Assembly (NCBI GenBank): GCA_046348855.1
Contig: JAXMDK010000003.1
Location: 1-64,000, forward strand
Source of the DNA: TMP-24 sp046348855
Lineage (GTDB): Bacteria; Pseudomonadota; Alphaproteobacteria; Rhodobacterales; Rhodobacteraceae
Reading direction: 5' to 3'
DNA: 64,000 nt
A program made the translations under genes and the position numbers. The notes beneath the pieces are model-generated. The model was not told the DNA's origin and did no database searches. It was given only the letters and a program-made list of their open reading frames with translations. Below, piece by piece: positions 36,725 through 44,976 of the stretch. How positions within the stretch are numbered: position 1 is the stretch's first letter; every line of letters starts with the position of its first letter.

Positions 36725-37708
36725 TTACTGAAGCGCCTTGTCGGTGATCTCGTGGGTAAAGGCGCCATCGGGTTCCTTGGTGATGACCGGGTCCGAGCCG
36801 CCGGCCATCAGAGTCTTGACCGTGCGCTGATAATCGGCATCGTCCAGCGCCCCGTTCGAACCCATGGTCAGCTTGGCCACCTCGCCCATCATGAACTTCT
36901 GGTGAGCCTCGGTCTGGGCGCCGGTCTCGTCGTTCTTCAGCACGATCTCGGCGGCGGCGTTCGGGTCGGCCTCGGCATCCTTCCAGCCCTTCATCGAGGC
37001 GCGCACGAAGCGGACCATCTTGTCCTGGAAGGCGGCGTCCTTCAGCTTGTCCTGAAGCACATAAAGCCCGTCCTCCAGCGTCGCCACGCCCTCATCCTCG
37101 TACTTGAAGGTCACGAGGTCGTCGGCCTTGATCCCCGCATCCAGCACCTGGCCATATTCGTTGTAGGTCATGGTCGAGATGCAGGCCGCCTGCTTCTGCA
37201 ACAGCGGGTCCACGTTGAAGCCCTGCTTCAGCACCGTCACGCCATCGGCGCCGCCCTTGGTCGACAGGCCGAGCTGGCTCATCCAGCTGAGGAACGGATA
37301 TTCGTTGCCGAAGAACCAGACGCCAAGCGTCTTGCCCTTGAAGTCGGCGGGCGAGGTGATGCCCGATTCCTTCAGGCAGGTCAGCATCATGCCCGAATGC
37401 TTGAACGGCTGGGCGATGTTGACCAGCGGCAGGCCCTTTTCGCGCGCCGCCAGCGCCGCCGGCATCCAGTCGACGATCACATCGGCGCCGCCGCCGGCGA
37501 TCACCTGTTCGGGGGCGATGTCGGGGCCGCCCGGCTTGATCGTCACGTTCAGCCCCTCGGCGTCGTAATAGCCCTTTTCCTTGGCGACGTAATAGCCGGC
37601 AAACTGCGCCTGGGTGACCCACTTCAGTTGCAGCGTCACGTCGTCGGCGGCAAAGCCCGCGCCTGCCATCAACGCCAGTCCGGTGGCCGAGGCCAGAAGT
37701 CTTTTCAT
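36725..37708 (-). CDS. ABC transporter binding protein, NMT1/THI5-like
   Basis: A 327-residue periplasmic binding protein with signal peptide MKRLLASATGLALMAGAGFA. The mature protein opens VTLQLKWVTQAQFAGYYVAKEKGYYDAEGLNVTI, the hallmark of the NMT1/THI5 family that binds pyrimidine-like ligands (hydroxymethylpyrimidine, riboflavin, nucleobases) or aromatic acids. It is the last gene of an operon with one ATPase and two permeases, next to dihydropyrimidinase and an amidohydrolase. I infer a pyrimidine or hydantoin-type ligand; the sequence alone does not settle it. Confidence 0.85.
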   Translation of the reverse strand: MKRLLASATGLALMAGAGFAADDVTLQLKWVTQAQFAGYYVAKEKGYYDAEGLNVTIKPGGPDIAPEQVIAGGGADVIVDWMPAALAAREKGLPLVNIAQPFKHSGMMLTCLKESGITSPADFKGKTLGVWFFGNEYPFLSWMSQLGLSTKGGADGVTVLKQGFNVDPLLQKQAACISTMTYNEYGQVLDAGIKADDLVTFKYEDEGVATLEDGLYVLQDKLKDAAFQDKMVRFVRASMKGWKDAEADPNAAAEIVLKNDETGAQTEAHQKFMMGEVAKLTMGSNGALDDADYQRTVKTLMAGGSDPVITKEPDGAFTHEITDKALQ

Positions 37709-37753
37709 CGGTCGTTCCTCCTTGTTGTCATTTTGGTCTTTTGTTGGGCCGTC

Positions 37754-38605
37754 TCATGTCCGCCCGCGTTGCGAGGGATGCCAGAAGGTGACGGTCTTTT
37801 CGACAAGCGCCACCAAACCATAGAACGTCGATCCGGCCAAGGCCGCGACCGCGATTTCCGCCCACACGAGGTCAAGCGACAGCTGCCCCACCGCGGTCGA
37901 GATGCGGAACCCCATGCCGACGATCGGGCTGCCGAAGAACTCGGCCACGATCGCACCGATCAGTGCCAGCGTGGTGGCGATCTTCAGCCCGTTGAAGATG
38001 AAGGGCATCGCCGCCGGCAGGCGCAGCTTGAACAGGGTCTGCCAGTAGCTCGCCCCCCAGGTCGACATCAGGTCGCGCTGCATCCGTTCGCTGGCCGCGA
38101 GGCCCGCGACGGTGTTGACCAGCACCGGGAAGAACACCATCACCACCACCACCGCCGCCTTCGACTGCCAGTCGAAACCGAACCACATCACCAGGATCGG
38201 CGCGATGCCGACGATGGGGAGCGCCGCGACGAAATTGCCGACCGGCAACAGACCCCTCTGCAGAAAGGGCGACCGGTCGATCAGGATCGCGGTCAGGACT
38301 GCCGCGCCGCAGCCGATGACATAGCCGGCCAGCCCGCCCTTCAGGATCGTCTGGCGGAAATCTTCCCAGAGGGTCGGAACCGACCCGGTCAGCGTATGCC
38401 AGATCGCCGACGGCGCGGGCAGGATCACCGAAGGCACGTTCAGACCGCGCACGATCCCTTCCCACAGGACCAGCAGCGTCACCCCGAACAGCGCCGGAAC
38501 GAACAGCCGCACCCCGCGCCGCGCCGCGTAGGCCGACCGCGCCAGCCAGCCGTTCAAGCCCCAGGCCGCCAGCCAGAACAGGAATGCAGGAACCAGCCAG
38601 TTCAT
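37754..38605 (-). CDS. ABC transporter permease (SsuC/TauC/ThiX type)
   Basis: A 283-residue BPD_transp_1 permease with an N-terminal membrane segment (NWLVPAFLFWLAAWGLNGWLA) and about six in total. The EAA loop is STWGASYWQTLFKLRLPAAMPFIFNGLKIA. The C-terminus VEKTVTFWHPSQRGRT is typical of this permease class. The ATG at 38605 overlaps the stop of the other permease by 4 bases, so the two permeases are probably made in equal amounts as a heterodimer. Confidence 0.9.
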   Translation of the reverse strand: MNWLVPAFLFWLAAWGLNGWLARSAYAARRGVRLFVPALFGVTLLVLWEGIVRGLNVPSVILPAPSAIWHTLTGSVPTLWEDFRQTILKGGLAGYVIGCGAAVLTAILIDRSPFLQRGLLPVGNFVAALPIVGIAPILVMWFGFDWQSKAAVVVVMVFFPVLVNTVAGLAASERMQRDLMSTWGASYWQTLFKLRLPAAMPFIFNGLKIATTLALIGAIVAEFFGSPIVGMGFRISTAVGQLSLDLVWAEIAVAALAGSTFYGLVALVEKTVTFWHPSQRGRT

Positions 38606-39465
38606 CCGCGCATCCCCATCTTTGCCAATGTCCGCCGTTCGATGGCGCCGATGATGATGACCAGCCCCGCCGCCAGGATCGCCGCTGCAAAGAGCGCCGA
38701 CCAGATCTGGATCGTCTGCCCGTAATAGCTGCCCGACAGAAGCCGCGCCCCCAGCCCGACCGTCGCCCCCGACGGAAGCTCGCCGACGATGGCGCCGACC
38801 AGCGACGCCGCTACCGACACTTTCAGAGAGGCAAAGAGATAGGGCATCGACGCCGGCAGCCTGAGCTTCCAGAAGGTCTCGGACCGCGAGGCATTGTAGG
38901 TCTTCAGCTGGTCGAACTGCATCTGGTCGGGCGAGCGCAGCCCCTTGACCATGCCGACGACGACCGGGAAGAACGACAGATAGGCCGAGATGACCGCCTT
39001 GGGCAGAAGCCCGGTGATCCCCTGGCTGGCCAGGACCACGATCACCATCGGCGCAATCGCCAGGATCGGCACGGTCTGGCTGGCGATGGCCCAGGGCATC
39101 ACGCTCATGTCCATCGCACGATTGTGGATGATGCCCACGGCCAGCAGGATGCCAAGGCCGGTGCCGATGGCAAAGCCGACCATCGTCGCCGACAGCGTCA
39201 TCCAGCCGTGATAGACCAGGCTGCGCTTCGACGTCACCGGCTCGCCCGCCACGCCGTCCCACAGGCCCTTCAAGACCTGATGCGGCGCCGGCAGCACCGG
39301 GCGGTCCTGGGCCAGCGTATCCTTGACCAGGTCCGCGAAACCGACCGTGGTCCCCGCCCGCGCCGCCTGGTCGTAGGTCCAGGCCGAGTTCATCCAGATG
39401 GCGGCGGCGTACCACAGCACGACGATTGCCAGTAGCACCGTCAGGATCGGAAGGACGTTCCTCAT
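38602..39465 (-). CDS. ABC transporter permease (SsuC/TauC/ThiX type)
   Basis: A 287-residue permease, paralogous to the one downstream. The EAA loop is KTYNASRSETFWKLRLPASMPYLFASLKVSVAASLVGAIVGE. An N-terminal membrane segment (LPILTVLLAIVVLWYAAAIW) is followed by a longer periplasmic loop. The ATG at 39465 is used; a TTG nine codons upstream lies inside the AAATATCC repeat and is unlikely. It lies between the ATPase gene and the second permease gene. Confidence 0.9.
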   Translation of the reverse strand: MRNVLPILTVLLAIVVLWYAAAIWMNSAWTYDQAARAGTTVGFADLVKDTLAQDRPVLPAPHQVLKGLWDGVAGEPVTSKRSLVYHGWMTLSATMVGFAIGTGLGILLAVGIIHNRAMDMSVMPWAIASQTVPILAIAPMVIVVLASQGITGLLPKAVISAYLSFFPVVVGMVKGLRSPDQMQFDQLKTYNASRSETFWKLRLPASMPYLFASLKVSVAASLVGAIVGELPSGATVGLGARLLSGSYYGQTIQIWSALFAAAILAAGLVIIIGAIERRTLAKMGMRG

Positions 39466-39483
39466 GCCCCCGGCCCTTTCATC

Positions 39484-39543
39484 TTGGCCCAAATATCCTC
39501 AGGGGGAGCGCCCGACGGGCGCCGGGGGGCAGACGGCCCCCCG
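39484..39543. repeat. Intergenic AAATATCC-type repeat with two palindromes, copy 3
   Basis: TTGGCCCAAATATCC (39484-39498) is followed by a palindrome with 7-bp arms, GCGCCCG-A-CGGGCGC (39508-39522), and by an 8-bp stem, CGGGGGGC/GCCCCCCG (39523-39530 and 39536-39543). It lies between the ATPase gene and the first permease gene of the ABC operon, as the copy at 20.4 kb lies within another ABC operon. Confidence 0.6.
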
Positions 39544-39570
39544 CCCCGCTCCCTGTCCGATGCCGCCGGT

Positions 39571-40401
39571 TCACACCTCATCGCCATGCCCCGCCCTCAG
39601 CCCCTCCCTGACCCGGTGGGAAATCTCGATGAACTCGCGGCTGTCGCGGATATCCAGGGGGCGCTCCTTCGGCAGCGGGCTGTCGATCACGTCGGTGATC
39701 CGGCCCGGCCGGGGGCTCATCACCACGATCTTGGTCGACAGATAGACCGCCTCGGGGATCGAGTGCGTCACGAAGGCGATGGTCTTGCCGGTCCGCGCCC
39801 AAAGCTTCAGCAGTTCCTCGTTCAGCCGGTCGCGCACGATCTCGTCGAGCGCCCCGAAGGGTTCGTCCATCAGAAGGATGTCGGCGTCGAAGGCCAAGGC
39901 CCGCGCGATCGAGGCGCGCTGCTGCATGCCGCCCGACAATTGCCAGGGGAACTTGTTGCCGAAGCCCTTCAGTTCGACCAGTTCCAGCACCTTTTCGACG
40001 CGGGCGAACTGTTCGGCCCTGGCGAAGCCCATGATCTCCAGCGGCAGGCGGATGTTGCCGGAAATCGTCCGCCACGGGTAAAGCCCGGCGGCCTGGAAGA
40101 CATAGCCATAGGCGCGCTTGCGCCGCGCCTCGTCGGCGCTCATGCCGTTGACGGTCAGCCGGCCCGAGGTCGGGGTTTCAAGCGCGGCGATGCAGCGCAG
40201 GAAGGTCGTCTTGCCGCAGCCCGACGGGCCGATGAAACTGACGAACTCGCCCTTGCCGATGGAAAGGCTCACGTCCTTCAGCGCGTGGACCGCCCCGTCG
40301 GCCGTGTCGAACGTCAGGTTCAGGCCGCGCGCCTCGATCACCGGGCGGCCGGCGTTCAATGTGTCCTTCATCGCTTCCCCGTCATGTCGCGTGTCCCTCA
40401 T
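39571..40401 (-). CDS. ABC transporter ATPase (SsuB/TauB/ThiZ type)
   Basis: A 276-residue ATPase with Walker A IGPSGCGKTTFLRC, the Q-loop FQAAGLYPWRT, signature LSGGMQQRASIARALA and Walker B ILLMDEPFGALDEI. The last matches nitrate/sulfonate/taurine-type importers. The ATG at 40401 is preceded by GGAGG with 5-base spacing. An ATG at 40371 with GGGGA is a reasonable alternative (266 aa). It is first in the ABC operon and divergent from the cupin gene. Confidence 0.9.
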   Translation of the reverse strand: MRDTRHDGEAMKDTLNAGRPVIEARGLNLTFDTADGAVHALKDVSLSIGKGEFVSFIGPSGCGKTTFLRCIAALETPTSGRLTVNGMSADEARRKRAYGYVFQAAGLYPWRTISGNIRLPLEIMGFARAEQFARVEKVLELVELKGFGNKFPWQLSGGMQQRASIARALAFDADILLMDEPFGALDEIVRDRLNEELLKLWARTGKTIAFVTHSIPEAVYLSTKIVVMSPRPGRITDVIDSPLPKERPLDIRDSREFIEISHRVREGLRAGHGDEV

Positions 40402-40507
40402 GGCCGCCTCCGGTCGCGCCGATCCGGCCCGGCTCGCCGACCATAGGAGAATCCGGCGCTTCCGGCTATGCTCGGACCCACGCCCACCCCGCAGGAGGAC
40501 CACGCCG

Positions 40508-40906
40508 ATGACCTCATGCCAGAAACTCCATCCCACGCGCAGCTTTGCCGGCAAGCAGGGGTTCAGCTATTTCGAAGGCATATCCCGCGAGGCCACCGCC
40601 GCGCAGGCGATCTGCATGCACCTGCTGACCGTGCCGCCCGGCGGCCGCGCCCGGGCCCACAAGCATGCCGACCACGAAACCGCGATCTATGTGCTGGAAG
40701 GATCGGGCGTCATGCTCTGGGGCGAGCATCTCGAACAGCGGATGGAGTTCACCGCCGGCGACATGATCTACATTCCCGCCAACGTGCCGCACCTGCCGTT
40801 CAACCCGACCGACAGCCCGGTCCGCGCGGTCATCGCCCGCACCGACCCGCATGAACAGGAAAGCGTGGTGCTGTTGCCGCAGCTGGAGATTCTGGCGCCG
40901 GTCTGA
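40508..40906 (+). CDS. Cupin domain protein
   Basis: A 132-residue single-domain cupin. The two metal-binding cupin motifs are GGRARAHKHADHETAIYVLEG and MIYIPANVPHLPFNP, with the expected His residues. AGGAGG lies upstream of the ATG at 40508. It is read toward dihydropyrimidinase and away from the ABC operon. Members of this group are often associated with hydantoin, ureide and sugar catabolism but the reaction is unknown. Confidence 0.82.
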   Translation: MTSCQKLHPTRSFAGKQGFSYFEGISREATAAQAICMHLLTVPPGGRARAHKHADHETAIYVLEGSGVMLWGEHLEQRMEFTAGDMIYIPANVPHLPFNPTDSPVRAVIARTDPHEQESVVLLPQLEILAPV

Positions 40907-40909
40907 CAC

Positions 40910-42364
40910 CTAGACCCCCGTCGCCGGTATCCCCGACCGGCTGACCGGCCGCGGCGCGGTCAGGGCCTTCCAGGACGACAGCGCCCGGTTCACCGAACCG
41001 TTCGGCTCGCGCGCGACGAACTGGCCGTGGCCCTCGCGGGTCTCGACCTTGCCGTCGTTCACCGCCACCTGGCCGCGCGTCAGCGTATAGCGCGGCAGGC
41101 CCTTGACCCGCTGGCCCTCGAACACGTTGTAGTCGATGGCCGACTGCTGGGTCGCGGCGCGGATCACCTTTTCCTTCTCGGGGTCCCAGACCACCAGATC
41201 GGCGTCGGCCCCGACCAGCACCGCACCCTTGCGGGGATAGCAGTTGAGGATCTTGGCGATGTTCGTGGACGTCACCGCCACGAATTCGTTCATGGTGATC
41301 CGGCCGGTGTTGACCCCGTGGGTCCAGAGCATCGGCATCCGGTCCTCCAGCCCGCCCGTGCCGTTGGGGATCTTGGTGAAATCGCCGACGCCAAAGCGCT
41401 TCTGTTCGGTGGTGAAGCTGCAATGGTCGGTCGCCACCACCGACAGCGAGCCCGAGGCGAGCCCGGCCCACAGGCTGTCCTGATGGCGCTTGTTGCGGAA
41501 GGGCGGCGACATGACCCGCCGTGCGGCATGGTCCCAGTCCTTGTTGAAATATTCGGTCTCGTCCAGCGTCAGGTGCTGGATCAGCGGCTCGCCCCAGACC
41601 CGCTTGCCGGCCTGCTTGGCCCGGCGGATCGCCTCGTGCGCTTCCTCGCAGCTGGTGTGGACCACGTACAGCGGCACACCCGCCATGTCGGCGATCATGA
41701 TGGCGCGGTTAGTCGCCTCGCCCTCGACCTGTGGCGGGCGCGAATAGGCGTGGGCCTCGGGGCCGGTATTGCCCTCGCGCATCAGCTTGGCCTGCAGTTC
41801 CGCCACCACGTCGCCGTTCTCGGCATGGACCAGCGCGATGGCCCCCAGTTCGGCGCAGCGGCGGAAGCTGGCATAGAGTTCGTCGTCGTTCACCATCAAG
41901 GCGCCCTTGTAGGCCATGAAATGCTTGAAGGTGGTGATGCCGTTTTCCTGCACGACGGTCTTCATGTCCTCGAAGACCTTCTCGCCCCACCAGGTCACCG
42001 CCATGTGGAAGGAATAGTCGCAGTTCGCCCGGCCCGACTTGTTGTGCCACATCTGCAAGCCGTCGATCAGCCCCTGCCCCGGCGCCGGCAAGACGAAATC
42101 GACGACCATCGTGGTGCCGCCCGACAGGGCCGCGCGGGTGCCGGACTCAAAATCGTCCTTGGAATAGGTGCCCATGAACGGCATTTCCAGATGGGTGTGC
42201 GGATCGATCCCGCCGGGCATGACGTAGCAGCCGGTCGCGTCGAGCACCCTGTCGCCCTTCAGGTCCGGCCCGATCTCGGTGATCCTGCCGTTCTCGATCC
42301 GCACGTCGGCCTTGTGGGTCAGGTCGGCGGTGACGATGGTGCCGTTCTTGATGATGGTGGACAT
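40910..42364 (-). CDS. hydA: Dihydropyrimidinase (D-hydantoinase)
   Basis: A 484-residue zinc amidohydrolase that opens the ring of dihydrouracil or dihydrothymine to N-carbamoyl-beta-amino acids. The metal-binding HxH is in PGGIDPHTHLEMPF. The carboxylated Lys is in KHFMAYKGALM, and further His and Asp ligands are in ALVHAENGD and VVATDHCSF. Motif AYKGALMVNDDELY is typical of DHPase rather than allantoinase. It follows a two-gene low-GC cassette that separates it from the amidohydrolase gene on the same strand. Confidence 0.93.
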   Translation of the reverse strand: MSTIIKNGTIVTADLTHKADVRIENGRITEIGPDLKGDRVLDATGCYVMPGGIDPHTHLEMPFMGTYSKDDFESGTRAALSGGTTMVVDFVLPAPGQGLIDGLQMWHNKSGRANCDYSFHMAVTWWGEKVFEDMKTVVQENGITTFKHFMAYKGALMVNDDELYASFRRCAELGAIALVHAENGDVVAELQAKLMREGNTGPEAHAYSRPPQVEGEATNRAIMIADMAGVPLYVVHTSCEEAHEAIRRAKQAGKRVWGEPLIQHLTLDETEYFNKDWDHAARRVMSPPFRNKRHQDSLWAGLASGSLSVVATDHCSFTTEQKRFGVGDFTKIPNGTGGLEDRMPMLWTHGVNTGRITMNEFVAVTSTNIAKILNCYPRKGAVLVGADADLVVWDPEKEKVIRAATQQSAIDYNVFEGQRVKGLPRYTLTRGQVAVNDGKVETREGHGQFVAREPNGSVNRALSSWKALTAPRPVSRSGIPATGV

Positions 42365-42377
42365 GGTCAGTTCCCCT

Positions 42378-42572
42378 TCAACCCGACTTCTTCTTCAAGG
42401 TGTAAAATGGAACAGTCGTGCTGTTCCACTCATCCATTACCTTCCCGCACACATTGCAACTTGCACGGTCGCTATCCCGCGCCGGAAATCGTTTGACCTG
42501 CGTTTCGTATACAGCCCCGCAGTGCGGGCAAGCAAAGTCCGATCCTTTTTCAGTTCCCCAAGTCTTTGCCAT
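42378..42572 (-). CDS. Small zinc-ribbon protein
   Basis: A 64-residue protein with two CxxC pairs (CPHCGAVYETQV and ASCNVCGKVMDEW) that would bind one zinc. The tail DEWNSTTVPFYTLKKKSG resembles short zinc-ribbon proteins often found in mobile DNA, which is family recollection and not a search result. GC content and codon use are clearly lower than in the flanking genes. Its start lies inside the 3' end of the preceding gene, a 23-base overlap. The stop is 13 bases before hydA. Function unknown. Confidence 0.7.
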   Translation of the reverse strand: MAKTWGTEKGSDFACPHCGAVYETQVKRFPARDSDRASCNVCGKVMDEWNSTTVPFYTLKKKSG

Positions 42573-42936
42573 TATTCGAAAAATCCTCGCTATATCTGCT
42601 TGTAGGGTGGCTGAGGTAGACCTTCAGTGCTGCGAATTGTGCAAAATCGGTAGGGTGCCCGTCGCAAGCCGCATTGACCAAATCAAACGCTTCGAGTTCC
42701 GTCTCAATTTCTGACAAGTCTCGATACAAATCTGAAGTGATAACTGATGTTGCGTTTTGACCGCTCCAGAAGCCCATAGCCCATTGGCCAAAGCTAATCC
42801 TGAACGGGAGGTCGCCTTGCTGCGCTGCGAGTTGTAGCTCAGCACAAGTGCGCCCACCTTGGCCGATGTAAGCAACGTTTGCGGTCGCGGCGGAAGCGGA
42901 ACCCAGTCCCAACGCGATGGCAAGAACTGTCCTCAC
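42550..42936 (-). CDS. Secreted small protein, HdeA/Rap1a-like layout, function unknown
   Basis: A 128-residue protein starting at a GTG that overlaps the amidohydrolase stop by 4 bases (GTGA). A signal peptide (MRTVLAIALGLGSASAATA) is followed by a compact domain with two Cys, in RTCAELQ and NAACDGHPTDFAQFAALKVYL, that could form a disulfide. The layout recalls HdeA or Rap1a/Tai periplasmic proteins, but I cannot confirm a family. Base composition is lower in GC than the operon around it. Confidence 0.65.
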   Translation of the reverse strand: MRTVLAIALGLGSASAATANVAYIGQGGRTCAELQLAAQQGDLPFRISFGQWAMGFWSGQNATSVITSDLYRDLSEIETELEAFDLVNAACDGHPTDFAQFAALKVYLSHPTSRYSEDFSNNGKDLGN

Positions 42937-44183
42937 CCCACCACCCCCGCCACCTCAAGCACCGCGTGGAACAGCACGTCCGCCCCCTTGGCCGCCCAGT
43001 CCTCGGAAATCAGTTCGGCCTCGTTGTGGCTCAGCCCGTCGACGCAGGGGCACATGATCATCACCGTCGGCGCCACCCGGTTGATCCAGCAGGCGTCGTG
43101 GCCGGCGCCCGAGATGATGTCCATGTGGCTCAGGCCCAGCTTGTCAGCCGCGGCCCGCACCACCTTGACCAGCCCCGGATCGAAGGTCACCGGGTCGAAA
43201 TGGCCGACCGGCTCGATCGAACAGCCGAGGCCCAGTTCGGCCGCCACCGCGTGCGCCGCGCGTTCGACCTCGGCGCGCATAATGTCGAGCTTGTCGCGCT
43301 CGGGCGAGCGGATGTCGACGGTGAAGACCACCTTGCCGGGGATGACGTTGCGCGAGTTCGGGAACACGTTCACCTGCCCGACCGCGCCCACCGCGTTCGG
43401 CTGGTGGCTCATGGCGATCTGGTGGACGCGTTCGGTAATCCGCGCCATGCCGAGGCCGGCATTGACCCGTAGCCGCATCGGCGTCGAGCCGGTATGGGCC
43501 TCCTTGCCGGTCAGGGTGATCTCCAGCCACCAAAGGCCCTGCCCGTGGGTGACGACGCCGATCTCCTTGCCTTCGGCTTCCAGGATCGGACCCTGCTCGA
43601 TGTGATATTCGAACATCGCATGCATCTTGCGGGCGCCGACCTTTTCGTCGCCGACCCAGCCGATCCGCTTCAGTTCCTCGCCGAACTTCTTGCCCTCCAG
43701 GTCGGTGCGGCCATAGGCATAGTCCTGGCTGTGGACGCCGGCGAACACGCCCGAAGCCAGCATCGCCGGGGCAAAGCGCGCGCCCTCCTCGTTCGTCCAG
43801 TTGGTGACGACGACCGGGTGGCGGGTGCGGATGCCAAGGTCGTTCATCGTCCGCACCACCTCGAGCCCCGCGAGAACGCCGAGAACCCCGTCGAACCGCC
43901 CGCCGGTCGGCTGGGTGTCGAGATGGCTGCCGATATGGACCGGAAGCGCGTCAGGGTCGCTGCCGGCGCGCAGGGCGAACATGTTGCCCATCGTGTCGAC
44001 GCCCATCGACAGGCCCGCCGCCTCGCACCACCGCTTGAACAGATGCCGCCCCTCGCCGTCGGCGTCGGTCAGGGTCTGGCGGTTGTTGCCGCCGGCCACG
44101 CCGGGGCCGATCTTGGCCATCTCCATCAGGCTGTCCCACAGCCGTGCGGAATCGATACGGAAATTGTCGCCTGGTGCCGTCAT
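42933..44183 (-). CDS. M20 Zn-dependent hydrolase, N-carbamoyl-beta-alanine/L-amino acid amidohydrolase type
   Basis: A 416-residue metalloenzyme of the HyuC/AllC/PydC group. It would hydrolyse N-carbamoyl-beta-alanine to beta-alanine, CO2 and ammonia. The metal-site segments are VHIGSHLDTQPTGGRFDGVLGVLAG, TNEEGARFAPAMLASGVFAG and FEYHIEQGPILEAEG. The substrate-binding loop contains SGAGHDACWINRVAPTVMIMCPCVDGLSHNE. The ATG at 44183 is chosen; the 29 extra upstream residues fall in the operator region. Allantoate amidohydrolase is an alternative, but the neighbouring dihydropyrimidinase favours pyrimidine breakdown. Confidence 0.88.
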   Translation of the reverse strand: MTAPGDNFRIDSARLWDSLMEMAKIGPGVAGGNNRQTLTDADGEGRHLFKRWCEAAGLSMGVDTMGNMFALRAGSDPDALPVHIGSHLDTQPTGGRFDGVLGVLAGLEVVRTMNDLGIRTRHPVVVTNWTNEEGARFAPAMLASGVFAGVHSQDYAYGRTDLEGKKFGEELKRIGWVGDEKVGARKMHAMFEYHIEQGPILEAEGKEIGVVTHGQGLWWLEITLTGKEAHTGSTPMRLRVNAGLGMARITERVHQIAMSHQPNAVGAVGQVNVFPNSRNVIPGKVVFTVDIRSPERDKLDIMRAEVERAAHAVAAELGLGCSIEPVGHFDPVTFDPGLVKVVRAAADKLGLSHMDIISGAGHDACWINRVAPTVMIMCPCVDGLSHNEAELISEDWAAKGADVLFHAVLEVAGVVG

Positions 44184-44240
44184 CGCCTTGCTCCCTGTCG
44201 TGCGCCGGGATCTTGATGCCCCTTGCGACGACTCGCTTCC

Positions 44241-44254
44241 TGACCGTATGGTCA
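44241..44254. promoter_or_regulatory. RutR-like operator box 1
   Basis: TGACCGTATGGTCA is a 14-bp palindrome (TGACC-N4-GGTCA) with one off-centre mismatch, inside CCTGACC..GGTCAGG. It matches the E. coli RutR consensus TTGACCANNTGGTCAA closely. It lies in the divergent gap between the amidohydrolase gene and a RutR-family gene, 58 bases upstream of the amidohydrolase start. Confidence 0.7.
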
Positions 44255-44274
44255 GGATTAAAAGCATCACAACC

Positions 44275-44288
44275 TGACCATTCGGTCA
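44275..44288. promoter_or_regulatory. RutR-like operator box 2
   Basis: TGACCATTCGGTCA, again TGACC-N4-GGTCA, centred 34 bp from box 1 and 29 bases upstream of the RutR-family start codon. Two boxes in one divergent promoter fit autoregulation plus control of the pyrimidine operon. Confidence 0.7.
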
Positions 44289-44316
44289 ACTAAAATCTGA
44301 CCCGCGGGAAGCGCGC

Positions 44317-44949
44317 ATGAGCGAACCGGAACGCCAGTCCAGGCGCAACGCCATCCGCCAGGAAAACGAACAGCGCATCCTGGCCGCCGCCGAAAAGGTC
44401 TTTGCCGAAGCCGGCTTCGGCGGCGCGACCATGCAGCTGATCGCCGACATGGCCGGCCTGCCCAAGGCCAACCTGCATTACTATTTCCCGACCAAGGAGG
44501 CGCTGTACCGCAAGGTGGTGCAGAACATCTTCGACATCTGGCTGCATGCCGCCGACACGTTCGACGACGCCCCCGACCCCGCGACCGGCATCGGCGCCTA
44601 TATCGACGCCAAGATGGAAATCTCCCGCCGCCACCCGGACGGGTCGAAGGTCTGGGCCAGCGAGGTGATGCACGGCGCGCCGGTGATCCAGGACTATCTT
44701 GAAACCACGCTGCGCGACTGGACGGCGGGCCGCGAGGCGCTGATCCAGCGCTGGATCGACGAAGGCAAGATGGCCCCGGTCAGCCCCAAGCACCTGCTTT
44801 ACATGCTGTGGGCCACCACCCAGCATTACGCCGACTTCGGCCACCAGATCGAGACGCTGAACGGCGGCAAGGCACTAAGCGAGCGGCAATGGCGCGATGC
44901 GAAGGAGAATGTCAAGGCGGTGATCCTCAGGGGCATCGGGGTGGGGTGA
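44317..44949 (+). CDS. TetR-family regulator, RutR group
   Basis: A 210-residue repressor. The N-terminal helix-turn-helix is NEQRILAAAEKVFAEAGFGGATMQLIADMAGLPKANLHYYFPTKEALY. The ligand domain has the RutR-type end (LLYMLWATTQHYADFGHQIETLN). In E. coli RutR binds uracil or thymine and controls pyrimidine use. Here the gene is divergent from the amidohydrolase gene and next to two TGACC-N4-GGTCA boxes, which supports the same job. A second paralogue lies at 47.6 kb. Confidence 0.88.
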   Translation: MSEPERQSRRNAIRQENEQRILAAAEKVFAEAGFGGATMQLIADMAGLPKANLHYYFPTKEALYRKVVQNIFDIWLHAADTFDDAPDPATGIGAYIDAKMEISRRHPDGSKVWASEVMHGAPVIQDYLETTLRDWTAGREALIQRWIDEGKMAPVSPKHLLYMLWATTQHYADFGHQIETLNGGKALSERQWRDAKENVKAVILRGIGVG

Positions 44950-44976
44950 TGCCGGGGCGGGCCGGACTGGGCCGCG

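Noticed and set aside
36647..38725. A 692-codon open frame on the plus strand over the NMT1-type ABC operon
   Set aside because: Antisense to a binding protein and permease with clear signal peptide and EAA loops.
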